From positions 1 to 64,000 of the forward strand of contig JASGJI010000010.1 of NCBI GenBank assembly GCA_049840815.1: 64,000 nucleotides of DNA. Direction: 5' to 3'. Position 1 is the first letter of the stretch, and each line of letters begins with the position of its first letter. This document shows, one piece after another, positions 38,480 to 47,665 of this stretch. Under the pieces are notes generated by a model. The model made no database searches, was not told the origin of the DNA, and worked only from the letters and a program-made list of their open reading frames with translations. A program made the translations under genes and the position numbers. The DNA comes from JASGDN01 sp049840815 (GTDB lineage Bacteria > Chloroflexota > Chloroflexia > Thermomicrobiales > UBA6265).

Positions 38480-40627
38480 ATGATCTCGCGAGTTTCGTCA
38501 GTGCCGATCGAGCTCCCGGAGCGGATCGAGCGACTTCACGATCTGGCCTACAACCTCTGGTGGACGTGGAGCAAGCCCGCGCGGCTGATCTTCCGCCAGC
38601 TGCATCCGGTGCTCTGGGATCTGGTCGAGCAGAATCCGGTGCTACTCCTGCACCGCATCGAGAAGGAGCGGCTGGAGGCCGCCGCATCCAACCCGACCTA
38701 TCTCGCTGCCTACGACAAAGTTGTACGGGCCTTCGATGCCATGATGAACCAGCCGAAGGCGGAGACCTGGCTGGGCAAGAACTGCCCGGCCCTGATCGAC
38801 AAGCCGCTGGCCTATTTCTCGGCGGAGTTCGGTCTGCATCGCGCCCTGCCGATCTATTCCGGCGGTCTCGGCGTGCTGGCTGGTGACCACATCAAGGAAG
38901 CCAGCGACATGGGCATCCCCCTGGTCGCGGTCTCCCTGCTCTATCGCCAGGGCTACCTGCGTCAGCGCATTGATTCGGGCGGATGGCAGCACGACGTGCC
39001 AGGGAATCTGGACCCGGACTCCGAGCCAACCTTGCAGGTGCTCGATGATGCCGGCGAGCCGGTGCTGATCGACATTCAGCTGAATCCGGACGAATCCCTG
39101 CGACTGGCCGTCTGGAAGGTCCAGGTCGGGCGCGTGCAGCTCTACCTGCTCGACTCCGATGTGGAGGGTAACCCGGAATGGACGCGGCAGCTCTCGTCCC
39201 GTCTCTACGGGGGAGACAGCGAGCATCGCCTGCGTCAGGAGATGATCCTGGGCATCGGTGGCGTGCGTCTGCTGCGGCAGCTGGAGATCGACCCGGTCTA
39301 CTGGCACGCGAACGAGGGCCATGCGGCGCTGCACATGGTGGAACGCGTGCGTGAGTACGTGCTGGCGGGCAATTCCTTCGCTGAGGCGCAGGAGCTGGTG
39401 CGCAAGGCGACCGTCTTCACGACCCACACGCCGGTCCCTGCCGGGCACGACATCTACCCGGACGCGATGATGGACCGCTACTTTGGCTCCTACTGGCCGG
39501 AGATGGGGATCGATCGCGACGAATTCCTGGCCTTGGGACGCCATGGCGAAGAGTCGGGCTTCAACTTCACGGCGCTCTCCCTGCGTCTTGCCGCGAACGT
39601 CAATGGCGTGAGCGACAAGCACGGCGAGGTTTCCCGCGAAATGTGGAACGACCTCTGGCCGGACAAGACCGTCGAGAACACGCCCATCGGGCATGTCACG
39701 AACGGCGTTCACCTCCGGACGTGGATCTCCCCCGAGATGCGGATGGTTTACGAGCGCTACCTGCCGCGACGCTGGCGCGACCACCAGGAGAGCGAGTTCG
39801 TCTGGGAGCTGATCGACAACATCCCGGACAATGAGTTCTGGGATGCGCACCAGACGGCGAAGCAGCTCCTGATCGACGAGATGGATGAGCGGTCACGCCG
39901 CCGATACGCCGAAGGGCAGTTCGATGCCTGGCAGGTTCTCTCGTCCGGCCCGTTCCAGAATGCGAACGTGCTGACGCTGGGGTTTGCGCGTCGGTTCGCG
40001 ACCTACAAGCGCGCGACGCTGCTGTTGCAGGACATCGACCGCCTCGCGAAGATCCTGAACAACCCGGACTATCCGGTGCAGCTCGTCTTCGCAGGCAAGG
40101 CGCACCCGGCCGATGAGGGGGGCAAGCGCCTGATCCAGGAGATCTATACCCGCTCGCGTGATCCTCGTCTCGGTGGCCGTGTGGCATTCGTCGAGGATTA
40201 CGAGATGGGCCTGGCGAACCTGCTGGTGGCCGGTGTCGATGTCTGGATGAACAATCCCATCTATCCGCTGGAGGCTTCCGGCACCAGCGGCATGAAGGCT
40301 TCGGCGAACGGCGTGCCGAATTGCAGCATCCTCGACGGCTGGTGGATCGAAGGGTGGGAACCCGGCGACCGCAACGGCTGGGGCATCGAGCCGTCCGGCA
40401 AGGAAGGGCACGAGCGGGATGTCGAAGAGGCGAACGCCATCTACGAGACGCTCGAACAGAAGATCGTGCCGCTCTATTACGAGCGCGAGGGCGATGGCCT
40501 GCCGCACGCCTGGATTCGTGTCGCGAAGGGCGCGGTTCGCACGGTCGCGCCGCAGTTCAGCGCCCGCCGCATGCTGATCGACTACGTGGAGCAGCTGTAT
40601 AGCAAGGCCGCAGGCGTCGACTGCTGA
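38480..40627 (+). CDS. glgP: alpha-glucan phosphorylase
   Basis: GT35 enzyme releasing glucose 1-phosphate from glycogen or maltodextrin, with pyridoxal phosphate. The 715-residue form is the short archaeal/Thermus type. Seen are YFSAEFGLHRALPIYSGGLGVLAGDH, VYWHANEGHAALHMVERVR, TTHTPVPAGHD, HVTNGVHLRTW and GFARRFATYKRATLL, plus the cofactor segment EASGTSGMKASANG with K606 as the likely PLP lysine. GGGGGAG precedes the ATG. It is followed by a nucleotide-sugar operon whose first enzyme uses glucose 1-phosphate, a plausible metabolic link. Confidence 0.94.
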   Translation: MISRVSSVPIELPERIERLHDLAYNLWWTWSKPARLIFRQLHPVLWDLVEQNPVLLLHRIEKERLEAAASNPTYLAAYDKVVRAFDAMMNQPKAETWLGKNCPALIDKPLAYFSAEFGLHRALPIYSGGLGVLAGDHIKEASDMGIPLVAVSLLYRQGYLRQRIDSGGWQHDVPGNLDPDSEPTLQVLDDAGEPVLIDIQLNPDESLRLAVWKVQVGRVQLYLLDSDVEGNPEWTRQLSSRLYGGDSEHRLRQEMILGIGGVRLLRQLEIDPVYWHANEGHAALHMVERVREYVLAGNSFAEAQELVRKATVFTTHTPVPAGHDIYPDAMMDRYFGSYWPEMGIDRDEFLALGRHGEESGFNFTALSLRLAANVNGVSDKHGEVSREMWNDLWPDKTVENTPIGHVTNGVHLRTWISPEMRMVYERYLPRRWRDHQESEFVWELIDNIPDNEFWDAHQTAKQLLIDEMDERSRRRYAEGQFDAWQVLSSGPFQNANVLTLGFARRFATYKRATLLLQDIDRLAKILNNPDYPVQLVFAGKAHPADEGGKRLIQEIYTRSRDPRLGGRVAFVEDYEMGLANLLVAGVDVWMNNPIYPLEASGTSGMKASANGVPNCSILDGWWIEGWEPGDRNGWGIEPSGKEGHERDVEEANAIYETLEQKIVPLYYEREGDGLPHAWIRVAKGAVRTVAPQFSARRMLIDYVEQLYSKAAGVDC

Positions 40628-40652
40628 TCGTCCGATGTCAGAATCCCTTCCA

Positions 40653-40698
40653 CCGCTCCCCGGTCTCTTCATTCGTGAGAGAATCCTCCGGGGAGCGG
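40653..40698 (+). terminator. terminator after glgP
   Basis: Hairpin with an 11-bp perfect outer stem (40653-40663 with 40688-40698) and a 5-bp inner stem, 25 bases past the glgP stop. It implies that the rml genes have their own promoter. Confidence 0.65.
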
Positions 40699-40790
40699 AG
40701 CGTCGTACATTCCTGCGATCGTGCCTGACGGTACGGATCGTGATAGGTCGCTGTGGCGCACGGTCGTGTGTGCACCGGATGGAGGTGCGT

Positions 40791-41939
40791 ATGGAACGGG
40801 ATCTGGCCGAGAGTTCATTGGTGGCGGATGAGGTGATGCGGGCGGCGGATGGCCGGCGTCCGCTGCGCCCGTTGAAGGGCCTGGTGCTGGCGGGGGGCAA
40901 GGGCTCGCGCTTGCGACCCCTGACGGCCACCGGCGCGAAGCAACTGGTACCGGTGGCGAACAAACCGGTGCTCTTCTATGCGCTGGAACAGATGGTCGCC
41001 GCCGGGATCGAGGAGATCGGCATCATCACCGGAGACACCGCCGCCCAGGTGCGGGAGGCGGTCGGGGATGGCTCCCGCTTCGGGGCACGCATCACCTACA
41101 TCCAGCAGGATGCTCCGCGCGGCCTCGCCCATGCCGTGGCGACGGGGAAGGACTTCCTCGGGGAATCCGCCTTCTGCATGTACCTGGGCGACAACTTCCT
41201 CAAGGGCGGTATCGGCGAGCTGGCGCGGCGGTTCCAGCAGGGAACAGTCGCCGCGCAGATCCTGCTGAAGGAGGTCCCGGACACCTCGGCGCTTGGCGTC
41301 GCCGTCCTCGATGAACAGGGCCACGTCGTCCGCCTCGTCGAGAAGCCGCAGACGCCGGTCTCCCCGTACGCGGTGGTCGGCGTCTACTTCTTTGGCCCGG
41401 AGATCCACACGATCACCCCGGCGTTGACGCCATCGGCGCGTGGGGAACTGGAGATTACCGATGCCATCCAGGGCCTGATCGACGCCGGGTATCAGGTCGA
41501 TGCCGGCCTCATCGACGACGAATGGATCGACACCGGTAAGAAGGACGACATGCTGGAGGCCAACCGCGTGGTGCTCACCACCATCACGCGCCGGGTCGAT
41601 GGCGAGGTCGATGCCGATTCCCGCCTGGTCGGTGAGGTGATCGTCGAGGCCGGGGCGCGGGTGATCGGCTCCACGATCCGGGGACCGGCCATCATCGGCA
41701 AGGACGCGCGGATCGAAGGCACCTTCATCGGCCCGTTCACCGCGATCGGCGACCGCTGCGAACTGGTCGGCTGCGAGATCGAGCATTCGATCGTCCTGCG
41801 CGACAGCAAGATCCTCGACATCGCCGAACGCATCAGTGAATCCCTGATCGGCAAGGAGGTCGTGGTGGAGCGGACGCTGCGCAAGCCGCATGGCATCCGC
41901 CTCCTGCTCGGCGATCATGCCCAGGTGGGCATCCTGTGA
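40791..41939 (+). CDS. rmlA: glucose-1-phosphate thymidylyltransferase (long form)
   Basis: Makes dTDP-glucose from glucose 1-phosphate and dTTP, the first step towards dTDP-rhamnose. The 382 residues make it the long type with a C-terminal left-handed helix (VGEVIVEAGARVIGSTIRGPAIIGKDARIEG). The nucleotidyltransferase core has LVLAGGKGSRLRPLTATGAKQLVPVANKP, MYLGDNF and VGVYFF. GGAGGT five bases before the ATG at 40791 decides the start over the ATG at 40779. Its stop overlaps the start of rmlD (GTGA). Its role in rhamnose synthesis is inferred from the operon. Confidence 0.92.
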   Translation: MERDLAESSLVADEVMRAADGRRPLRPLKGLVLAGGKGSRLRPLTATGAKQLVPVANKPVLFYALEQMVAAGIEEIGIITGDTAAQVREAVGDGSRFGARITYIQQDAPRGLAHAVATGKDFLGESAFCMYLGDNFLKGGIGELARRFQQGTVAAQILLKEVPDTSALGVAVLDEQGHVVRLVEKPQTPVSPYAVVGVYFFGPEIHTITPALTPSARGELEITDAIQGLIDAGYQVDAGLIDDEWIDTGKKDDMLEANRVVLTTITRRVDGEVDADSRLVGEVIVEAGARVIGSTIRGPAIIGKDARIEGTFIGPFTAIGDRCELVGCEIEHSIVLRDSKILDIAERISESLIGKEVVVERTLRKPHGIRLLLGDHAQVGIL

Positions 41940-42874
41940 GCCACACCCACTGGCTGCGCGAACGGGTGCTGGTGACCGGGGCGGGCGGGCAGCTGGGGAC
42001 GGAACTCCGCCGCGTGCTGACCGCCGCCGGCTATGGCGTGGTCGGGATCGGCAGCACCCCGCGACCGGGGGTCGATCTCGTGGTCGACCTCCAGGATCGC
42101 GCTGCCGTGGCGCACGCCGTCGGGGAGATCGCGCCGCTGGCCGTGATCCATGCCGCGGCGTACACCGATGTCGACGGCTGCGAACGCGACCCCGCGCGGG
42201 CGGATGCCGTCAATCACCGCGCATCCGCCGATCTGGCCGAGCTGGCCAGCGACGCCGGGATCTGGATGCTGGCCGTCGGCACCGATTTCGTCTTCCCCGG
42301 CGATGGCGGTGCCCCCTACGCCGAGGACGCGCCGACGCGACCGCTCTCGGTCTACGGGGCGTCCAAGCTGGCCGGAGAGCAGGCCGTGCTCGCCGCCGAC
42401 GCGATGTTCGCCGTGGCCCGCACCGCCTGGGTGTTCGGCGGGGCCGGCAAGCATTTCCCGCGCACGGTCCTGAACGTCGTCGCCCAGCGGGGCGGCATGG
42501 AGGTGGTGGAGGACGAGGTCGGCGGCCCGACCTATGCGCCGGATCTCGCCGATGCCCTGGTCCGCGTGCTGCCCCATCGCCCGTCCGGCCTGCTTCACCT
42601 CACCAATGCGGGATCGGTCAGCCGCTTCGGGCTGGCCCAGGCCGTTGTCGCGGCGGCGGGCGGTGATCCGGCGGTGATCCAGCCGACGACCACCTCCGCG
42701 TTCCTCGCGAAGTACCCACTGCCCGCGACGAGACCGGCGAACAGCACGCTCGCCAACACCCGCGCCGCCGCGATCGGCGTGACCCTCCCGCCGTGGGAGG
42801 ATGCCGTGCGCCGCTACGCGCCGATCCTCGCCGCCGAGACCGGGTTTGCCTCATCCAAGGAGTCTGACGCATGA
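41936..42874 (+). CDS. rmlD: dTDP-4-dehydrorhamnose reductase
   Basis: NAD(P)H-dependent last enzyme of dTDP-L-rhamnose synthesis, 312 residues. Rossmann start VLVTGAGGQLGTELRRVL; IHAAAYTDVDGCERDP, VGTDFVFPGDGGAPYAEDAP and the catalytic YGASKLAGEQ are typical. It starts with GTG overlapping the rmlA stop, and its own stop overlaps the rmlB ATG (ATGA). Confidence 0.93.
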   Translation: MSHTHWLRERVLVTGAGGQLGTELRRVLTAAGYGVVGIGSTPRPGVDLVVDLQDRAAVAHAVGEIAPLAVIHAAAYTDVDGCERDPARADAVNHRASADLAELASDAGIWMLAVGTDFVFPGDGGAPYAEDAPTRPLSVYGASKLAGEQAVLAADAMFAVARTAWVFGGAGKHFPRTVLNVVAQRGGMEVVEDEVGGPTYAPDLADALVRVLPHRPSGLLHLTNAGSVSRFGLAQAVVAAAGGDPAVIQPTTTSAFLAKYPLPATRPANSTLANTRAAAIGVTLPPWEDAVRRYAPILAAETGFASSKESDA

Positions 42875-43926
42875 AGTTGCTCGTCACCGGCGCTGCCGGG
42901 TTCATCGGCTCGACCTTCGTTCGGCAGGTGCTGGAGCGGCACCCGGAGGATACGATCGTCTCCCTCGATGCGCTGACCTACGCCGGGAGCATGGTCAACC
43001 TCGCCGGGCTGGAGGCCGATCCTCGCCACCGCTTCGTCCACGGCTCGATCGCCGATGCCGCGCTGGTGGATGAGCTGGTGCGCGATGGGGTCGATGCCAT
43101 CGTCAACGTCGCGGCGGAGACGCACGTCGACCGCTCGCTGCTCGACCCGGAGGCCTTCCTCGCGACGAACGTGCATGGCGTCTACGTCCTGCTCGATGCG
43201 GCGAGGCGGCACGGTATCCGCCTGCTCCAGGTCAGCACGGACGAGGTCTACGGCGATATCCCGGAGGGGCACTACTCGCGGGAGACGGACCCCGTGAACC
43301 CGCGCTCCCCCTATTCGGCGGCGAAGGCGGGCGGCGAGCTCTTCTGCCACTCCTTCGCGGTCTCCTACGGGACAGATGTCGTGGTGACCCGGGGGTGCAA
43401 CACGATCGGACCCCGGCAGTACCCGGAGAAGCTGATTCCGCTCTTCGTGACGAATGCCCTGCGTGACGAGCCGCTGCCGGTCTACGGGGATGGCCAGCAG
43501 GTGCGGGACTGGCTGCATGCCGAAGACCACGCCGCCGGCATCGACCTCGCGTTGCGGCAGGGCAGGAGCGGGGAGATCTACAACATCGGGGCGGGCAACG
43601 AACGGCCGAATCTCGATGTCGTGCGGGGCATCCTGGCCCGCCTCGGGAAGCCGGAGTCGCTGATCCGCTACGTCCCGGATCGTCCGGGGCACGATCGGCG
43701 GTACGCCCTCTCCTCGGACCGCATCCGCTCTGAGCTCGGCTGGACGCCGGCGCGTGACTTCACGCAGACGCTCAACGACACCATCGACTGGTACGTCGGC
43801 CATCCGGAGTGGTGGCAGGCGATCCGCGACGCCTCGCCGGCGTTCCAGGACTACTATCAGCAGCAGTATGGCTGGCGGCTGGCGGAGGCCTCCGCCGCGC
43901 CCCTCGCCGCAGGAGTCTCCCAGTGA
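42871..43926 (+). CDS. rmlB: dTDP-glucose 4,6-dehydratase
   Basis: Converts dTDP-glucose to dTDP-4-keto-6-deoxyglucose, 351 residues, extended SDR. LLVTGAAGFIGSTFVRQ binds NAD; the catalytic STDEVYGD (T123, D124, E125) and YSAAK (Y148, K152) are intact, as are TRGCNTIGPRQYPEKLIPLF and the RPGHDRRYA segment. Translationally coupled on both sides (ATGA with rmlD, GTGA with rmlC). Confidence 0.95.
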   Translation: MKLLVTGAAGFIGSTFVRQVLERHPEDTIVSLDALTYAGSMVNLAGLEADPRHRFVHGSIADAALVDELVRDGVDAIVNVAAETHVDRSLLDPEAFLATNVHGVYVLLDAARRHGIRLLQVSTDEVYGDIPEGHYSRETDPVNPRSPYSAAKAGGELFCHSFAVSYGTDVVVTRGCNTIGPRQYPEKLIPLFVTNALRDEPLPVYGDGQQVRDWLHAEDHAAGIDLALRQGRSGEIYNIGAGNERPNLDVVRGILARLGKPESLIRYVPDRPGHDRRYALSSDRIRSELGWTPARDFTQTLNDTIDWYVGHPEWWQAIRDASPAFQDYYQQQYGWRLAEASAAPLAAGVSQ

Positions 43927-44549
43927 TCGACACCGTTGCGCCCCCGCTTGACCTCGCGACCTTCCGTGACGCCACCCTCGACGCGGTCGGGGCGGCGCTC
44001 GTCACGTCCGCGACCACCGGGTCGCCGAGCGCCATCCCCGATGTGATCGTGCATGGCCTGACCACGCACCGCGATCCGCGTGGCACGCTCACCGAACTGC
44101 TGCGGGCGGACTGGCCGGATGTCTTCGGACCCGAGATGCCGTTCCAGCAGGTCTACACCTCGATGACGGCGCCGGGGATCGCCCGCGACATCGACAAATG
44201 GCACGTTCACCAGCACCAGACGGACCGCTTCTACTGCGTGGCCGGCCGGATCGTGGTGGCGATCGCCGATCCGCGACCGGACTCCCCAAGCCAGGGCACG
44301 GTGATGCTGGTCGAACTGGCCGCCCCGGCTGATGGCCCGGCCCCGCTGCTGGTGACGATCCCGCCGCGCACGCTGCACGGGTTCGTGGTCACCAGCGATG
44401 GCCCGGCGACCTTGCTGAACTTCCCGAACCGCATCTACGACCCGACCGACGAGGGCCGCACCCCCTTCACCGAGGCGGGGATGACCTTCGCCGATGGTTC
44501 GCCCTTCTCCTACGATGCCGTCCGCGCCTGGTACGCCACCCGCGGCTAG
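43923..44549 (+). CDS. rmlC: RmlC-like cupin, probable dTDP-4-dehydrorhamnose 3,5-epimerase
   Basis: A 208-residue cupin. RDPRGTLTELLR, the histidine-rich KWHVHQHQTDRFYCVAGRIVVAI and the PPRTLHGFVV segment fit the RmlC epimerase family, although the spacing differs from the canonical enzyme, so related epimerases or isomerases are possible. It starts with GTG overlapping the rmlB stop by four bases; the longer upstream frame is a shadow of rmlB. It is last in the rmlA-D-B-C operon, which supports the rhamnose assignment. Confidence 0.82.
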   Translation: MIDTVAPPLDLATFRDATLDAVGAALVTSATTGSPSAIPDVIVHGLTTHRDPRGTLTELLRADWPDVFGPEMPFQQVYTSMTAPGIARDIDKWHVHQHQTDRFYCVAGRIVVAIADPRPDSPSQGTVMLVELAAPADGPAPLLVTIPPRTLHGFVVTSDGPATLLNFPNRIYDPTDEGRTPFTEAGMTFADGSPFSYDAVRAWYATRG

Positions 44550-44554
44550 AGCCT

Positions 44555-44698
44555 AGTTCGAAACCGTAGCGGCGCAGCTGGTCTGCGCCATTGGCCGAAG
44601 GGCCAGATCCTGGGTTCAGGGTCCATTCCGGGATATCCGGCTTCGCCGGAGGGTCAGACGAGCTGACCCGCTACGGAGGATGGCGACCATTTCGAACT
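44555..44698. repeat. multi-hairpin intergenic element
   Basis: A 144-base element closed by two nested inverted repeats: AGTTCGAAA (44555-44563) with TTTCGAACT (44690-44698), and CCGTAGCGG (44564-44572) with CCGCTACGG (44668-44676). Inside are further perfect hairpins: GGCGCAG/CTGCGCC (44571-44589), GGCC-containing stem (about 44592-44604), CCGG repeats (about 44629-44649) and GGGTCAG/CTGACCC (about 44651-44669). The layout resembles REP/BIME or MITE-like elements or a structured RNA. No second copy was noticed in the window. Confidence 0.6.
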
Positions 44699-44724
44699 CA
44701 GCTGTAGTATCCCCGCGCGATTCA

Positions 44725-44785
44725 CACGGGCAGAAACGAATCCTCCGGAAGCAGACCGCTTCCGGAGGATTCGTTTCTGCCCGTG
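44725..44785. terminator. bidirectional terminator, rml operon / TPM gene
   Basis: Perfect 28-bp inverted repeat (44725-44752 with 44758-44785) with a 5-base loop. It lies between the convergent rmlC and TPM-domain genes, 15 bases past the stop of the latter. Confidence 0.85.
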
Positions 44786-44799
44786 ATGGTGACAGGTGC

Positions 44800-46242
44800 T
44801 CAGGCGATGCTCATGCCACGCACGAGGGCAATGAATCGGGGCGCCTGGTTCCCGTAATCCTCCGCGACGATGGTGCGGTCGGCGATCAGGTCTTCCTGCC
44901 GCACGATGAGGCGGTAGGTGCGCAGGTTGGCGATCGCCTCCGTGTCTCCGGCCTGGGCGGCGGTGCGCTGGCTCGCAAGCCACGCATTCGCTTCGAGGAT
45001 GCCTGCACTCGTCGAACGGCGTCGGTGGAAAGTCCACCACGTTACGCCGAGGAGGACGGCAGTTGCCCCGATTGCGGTGAGGAATCCAGCGGCGGCACGG
45101 CTTACCAACGAGGGGATCAGCAGGTAGCCGATGAGCAACAGGATTGCTGCCCCGATTCCCCACATCAGGCGATTCAGTCCCGGAATCCGGCCCGAGAATT
45201 GCCCGTCGCGGACGAGGCGCGTGCGGACGTAGGCGAGTTGCGGCGCAAAGGCATCGTCGAGACGGGAGATGGCGCTGAGCGGGATCGTGCCTCCGGCATG
45301 CTCCGCGAGTTCGGACGCGCGTTCCCATATTGCACAGGCGAAGGGATCGTCGGTCTCCGGTTCCGGCCCGATCTCAATCGCGCGCCGGTTCGTCGCGATT
45401 CGGAGATTCCCCTGCGCGAAAAGCGTCAGCATCGCCGCCGTGGGGAGCGCATCATCCGCTCGTCCACGCGCGATCGCACCGGCAACGTAGGGTGAGGAAA
45501 CCGCTGTCGCCGGGAGGTCGCGATTGGCTCGTGCCGTTCGCCGCGTCCAGACGGCGAGTCCGATGTACCCGGCTGCGAGCAGCCCGACGAGGGGGGCGAG
45601 CGCCCGGTTGGTCAGGTGATTCAGCACCTGCTGGCCGTGGGACAGCGGAACACGAGGGTAGGTGCCGAAGAGTTGATCGTAGACCACCCAGGCGGCGCCT
45701 TGCTTGGCCGCGTCGGCGTAGTTGCCCTCCGCGAGGCGGGGTTGGACGATGTCGCTCAACGTGCGATCCAGCCGTTGCTGCGTCAGGCCGTTCTGGGGGA
45801 AGAAGTTTGTTCCGGGTACGAACGCCGCGGTCGCGGCCTTCGGATTGTTCTGCGGCACCGCGATGTAGAAAAGCAGGCCATTCTGCGCGCCGGATTCGGT
45901 CTCGATCGGTGTGGTCTTGTAATAGTTCTCCGCCGCTTCGATCGTCTCCGGTTGCGTCATCGGCTCGGCGACGCGGACGATGCGGACCGCCATCGGCATC
46001 CCGAAGAGGCTGCCGTCGTTCGTCATGCTGGCGAGCGAATTCGCATCCGCCGCCGAGATCAGCCCGTTCGGAGAGGTCGCAATCCCCGGCTGCGCGAGCT
46101 TGACGCCGGAGAGCGTGTCCTCGCCCTCGTGCGGCACAAGCCACGTCACCACGAAGAATCCGAGAACCAGCAGCGGAATGAGGAGGGCCGCGACGAAGCT
46201 GGCCTTCTGGCCGGTCGAGAATCGGGAACCGCTAGTCACCAC
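44800..46242 (-). CDS. TPM-domain membrane protein
   Basis: A 480-residue membrane protein. An N-terminal helix (about 14-34) is followed by an outside domain of the TPM/YgcG type (about 60-190), then a helix near 215-230. A cytoplasmic region with the segment PYVAGAIARGRADDALPTAAMLTLFAQGNLRI resembles DUF2207-type proteins, and two C-terminal helices sit near 365-400. The family's function is poorly defined; some members act in membrane protein turnover. The GTG start at 46242 (or 46239) lies inside the end of the upstream glycosyltransferase, overlapping by 11 bases with GGAG before it, so the two are cotranslated. Confidence 0.7.
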   Translation of the reverse strand: MVTSGSRFSTGQKASFVAALLIPLLVLGFFVVTWLVPHEGEDTLSGVKLAQPGIATSPNGLISAADANSLASMTNDGSLFGMPMAVRIVRVAEPMTQPETIEAAENYYKTTPIETESGAQNGLLFYIAVPQNNPKAATAAFVPGTNFFPQNGLTQQRLDRTLSDIVQPRLAEGNYADAAKQGAAWVVYDQLFGTYPRVPLSHGQQVLNHLTNRALAPLVGLLAAGYIGLAVWTRRTARANRDLPATAVSSPYVAGAIARGRADDALPTAAMLTLFAQGNLRIATNRRAIEIGPEPETDDPFACAIWERASELAEHAGGTIPLSAISRLDDAFAPQLAYVRTRLVRDGQFSGRIPGLNRLMWGIGAAILLLIGYLLIPSLVSRAAAGFLTAIGATAVLLGVTWWTFHRRRSTSAGILEANAWLASQRTAAQAGDTEAIANLRTYRLIVRQEDLIADRTIVAEDYGNQAPRFIALVRGMSIA

Positions 46243-47659
46243 CCTGCTCCTTCAAGACCGGCACGCCGGGTGTCCACGCCGATGGCGCCGGGCGCGGGTG
46301 TCGTTTCGGGATGATTCGCCAGACGAGCGACGCCACGACGCCGATCAGGATGCCCGCAGTGACGACGTTCCCCAGCACGATCGGGAGGTAGTAGCGCTCG
46401 AAGTCCGTCTTCATCGAGACGATGACCGTCAGCGACTCCACGACGACGATGGCGAGCACCATCAGGTGTGGGCTGCGAAGCCCCTTCTGCGCCGACAGGA
46501 TCGCCAGTACGGCGAGACCGCCCAGCGCCAGCCAGACATCCAGCCCGGCGAGGGTGTCGCCGAGACTGGTAAGGTCCAGTTGGTCGAGGAAGCGTTGGGT
46601 GCCACTCCATTGCCCGGTCAGGTAGTCCCAGGTGCGCCGAAACGACTCGATCGGGTCCGCGATGTTGCGCTCCGGGTAGATGCGCGACTGGCTGGCCATC
46701 TCCTGCTGCCGGAACCGGAGCAGGACGAGCGCGCGGCCGATGGGATCGGGCCAGAGGTACGGATAAACCGCCACGAAGGTGAATCCGGCGACGAGCGGGG
46801 TCGAGAGCAGCATCCAGCTCACATCGCGGAGGGGCGGCAGCCCCTTCCAGCCACGGATGGAGGCATCCTTGAGTGCCCGGCCGGCCCACCAGCTCTGCGC
46901 GAGCATGAGGAATCCCAGCCCGGCGAGCGGGACGGCCAGCGCGAGTGGCGTGAACTTGTTGGCACCACCGAGTCCGACCAGGACTCCGGCCAGTAAGGCG
47001 AGGCCCCAGCGAGGGCGACGCATCAGATGCACCAGCGTCAGCAGGAGCAGCGCGAGCGTCAGCGTCATGGTGGTGTCGGCCAGCGCGAGGCGATTGTGCC
47101 ACGACTGGAGCGGGTTCGCGACCAGCAGGAGTGCGGCAGCAACGCCGCCGACGGCGTTCGTCAGGTTCGTCACGACGAGGAAGACGGTGACAACGGCCAG
47201 CGCCCCGAGCACGTTGTTGGTGCGTCGCCCCGCTTGCATGTCGGCATCGGTCGGGAACATGCCATTGTCGCGGTTGAAGTCTCCGCCCCGACGGAAGTCC
47301 CAGGCGAGGTTCGTATCCGGTCCAAGGCCCTGGAGCATCAGGCCGATGCCCATGACATACGACCCGACCGGAGGCTGGCCGCGTGTCAGGTACTGGTCTT
47401 CCCAGGTCGGGCCGAAGGGGTCGAGCAGATCGGCGAAATAGTGGGCACGATTCAGCCAGCGACTCTCGTCCTGGTGGAACGGTGTCGTCTCGTTGCCATT
47501 GATGTACACGCCGAAGGCGAACGAGAAGAGCAGCACCGCGATGACGCCGTGCCAGAGACGCCGGTCTTGCCACCAGCGACCACGGATCGTGGAGGTTTCG
47601 AGGAGGGAGGGATCGACGGGAGCGATGGTTGGTGGTGAAAGGGTGGATGCGTCCGACAT
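46232..47659 (-). CDS. GT-C family membrane glycosyltransferase (GT39/ArnT-like)
   Basis: A 475-residue protein with about ten membrane helices. The first loop carries FHQDESRWLNR, the acidic motif typical of polyprenyl-phosphate-dependent GT-C enzymes. LGALAVVTVFLVV and the long ANKFTPLALAVPLAG helix follow. It should transfer a sugar from a lipid-phosphate carrier to an acceptor outside the membrane; donor and acceptor are unknown. It starts six bases after the methyltransferase stop, with AGGAC as ribosome site. Confidence 0.78.
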   Translation of the reverse strand: MSDASTLSPPTIAPVDPSLLETSTIRGRWWQDRRLWHGVIAVLLFSFAFGVYINGNETTPFHQDESRWLNRAHYFADLLDPFGPTWEDQYLTRGQPPVGSYVMGIGLMLQGLGPDTNLAWDFRRGGDFNRDNGMFPTDADMQAGRRTNNVLGALAVVTVFLVVTNLTNAVGGVAAALLLVANPLQSWHNRLALADTTMTLTLALLLLTLVHLMRRPRWGLALLAGVLVGLGGANKFTPLALAVPLAGLGFLMLAQSWWAGRALKDASIRGWKGLPPLRDVSWMLLSTPLVAGFTFVAVYPYLWPDPIGRALVLLRFRQQEMASQSRIYPERNIADPIESFRRTWDYLTGQWSGTQRFLDQLDLTSLGDTLAGLDVWLALGGLAVLAILSAQKGLRSPHLMVLAIVVVESLTVIVSMKTDFERYYLPIVLGNVVTAGILIGVVASLVWRIIPKRHPRPAPSAWTPGVPVLKEQGGD

Positions 47660-47665
47660 GCCGTC

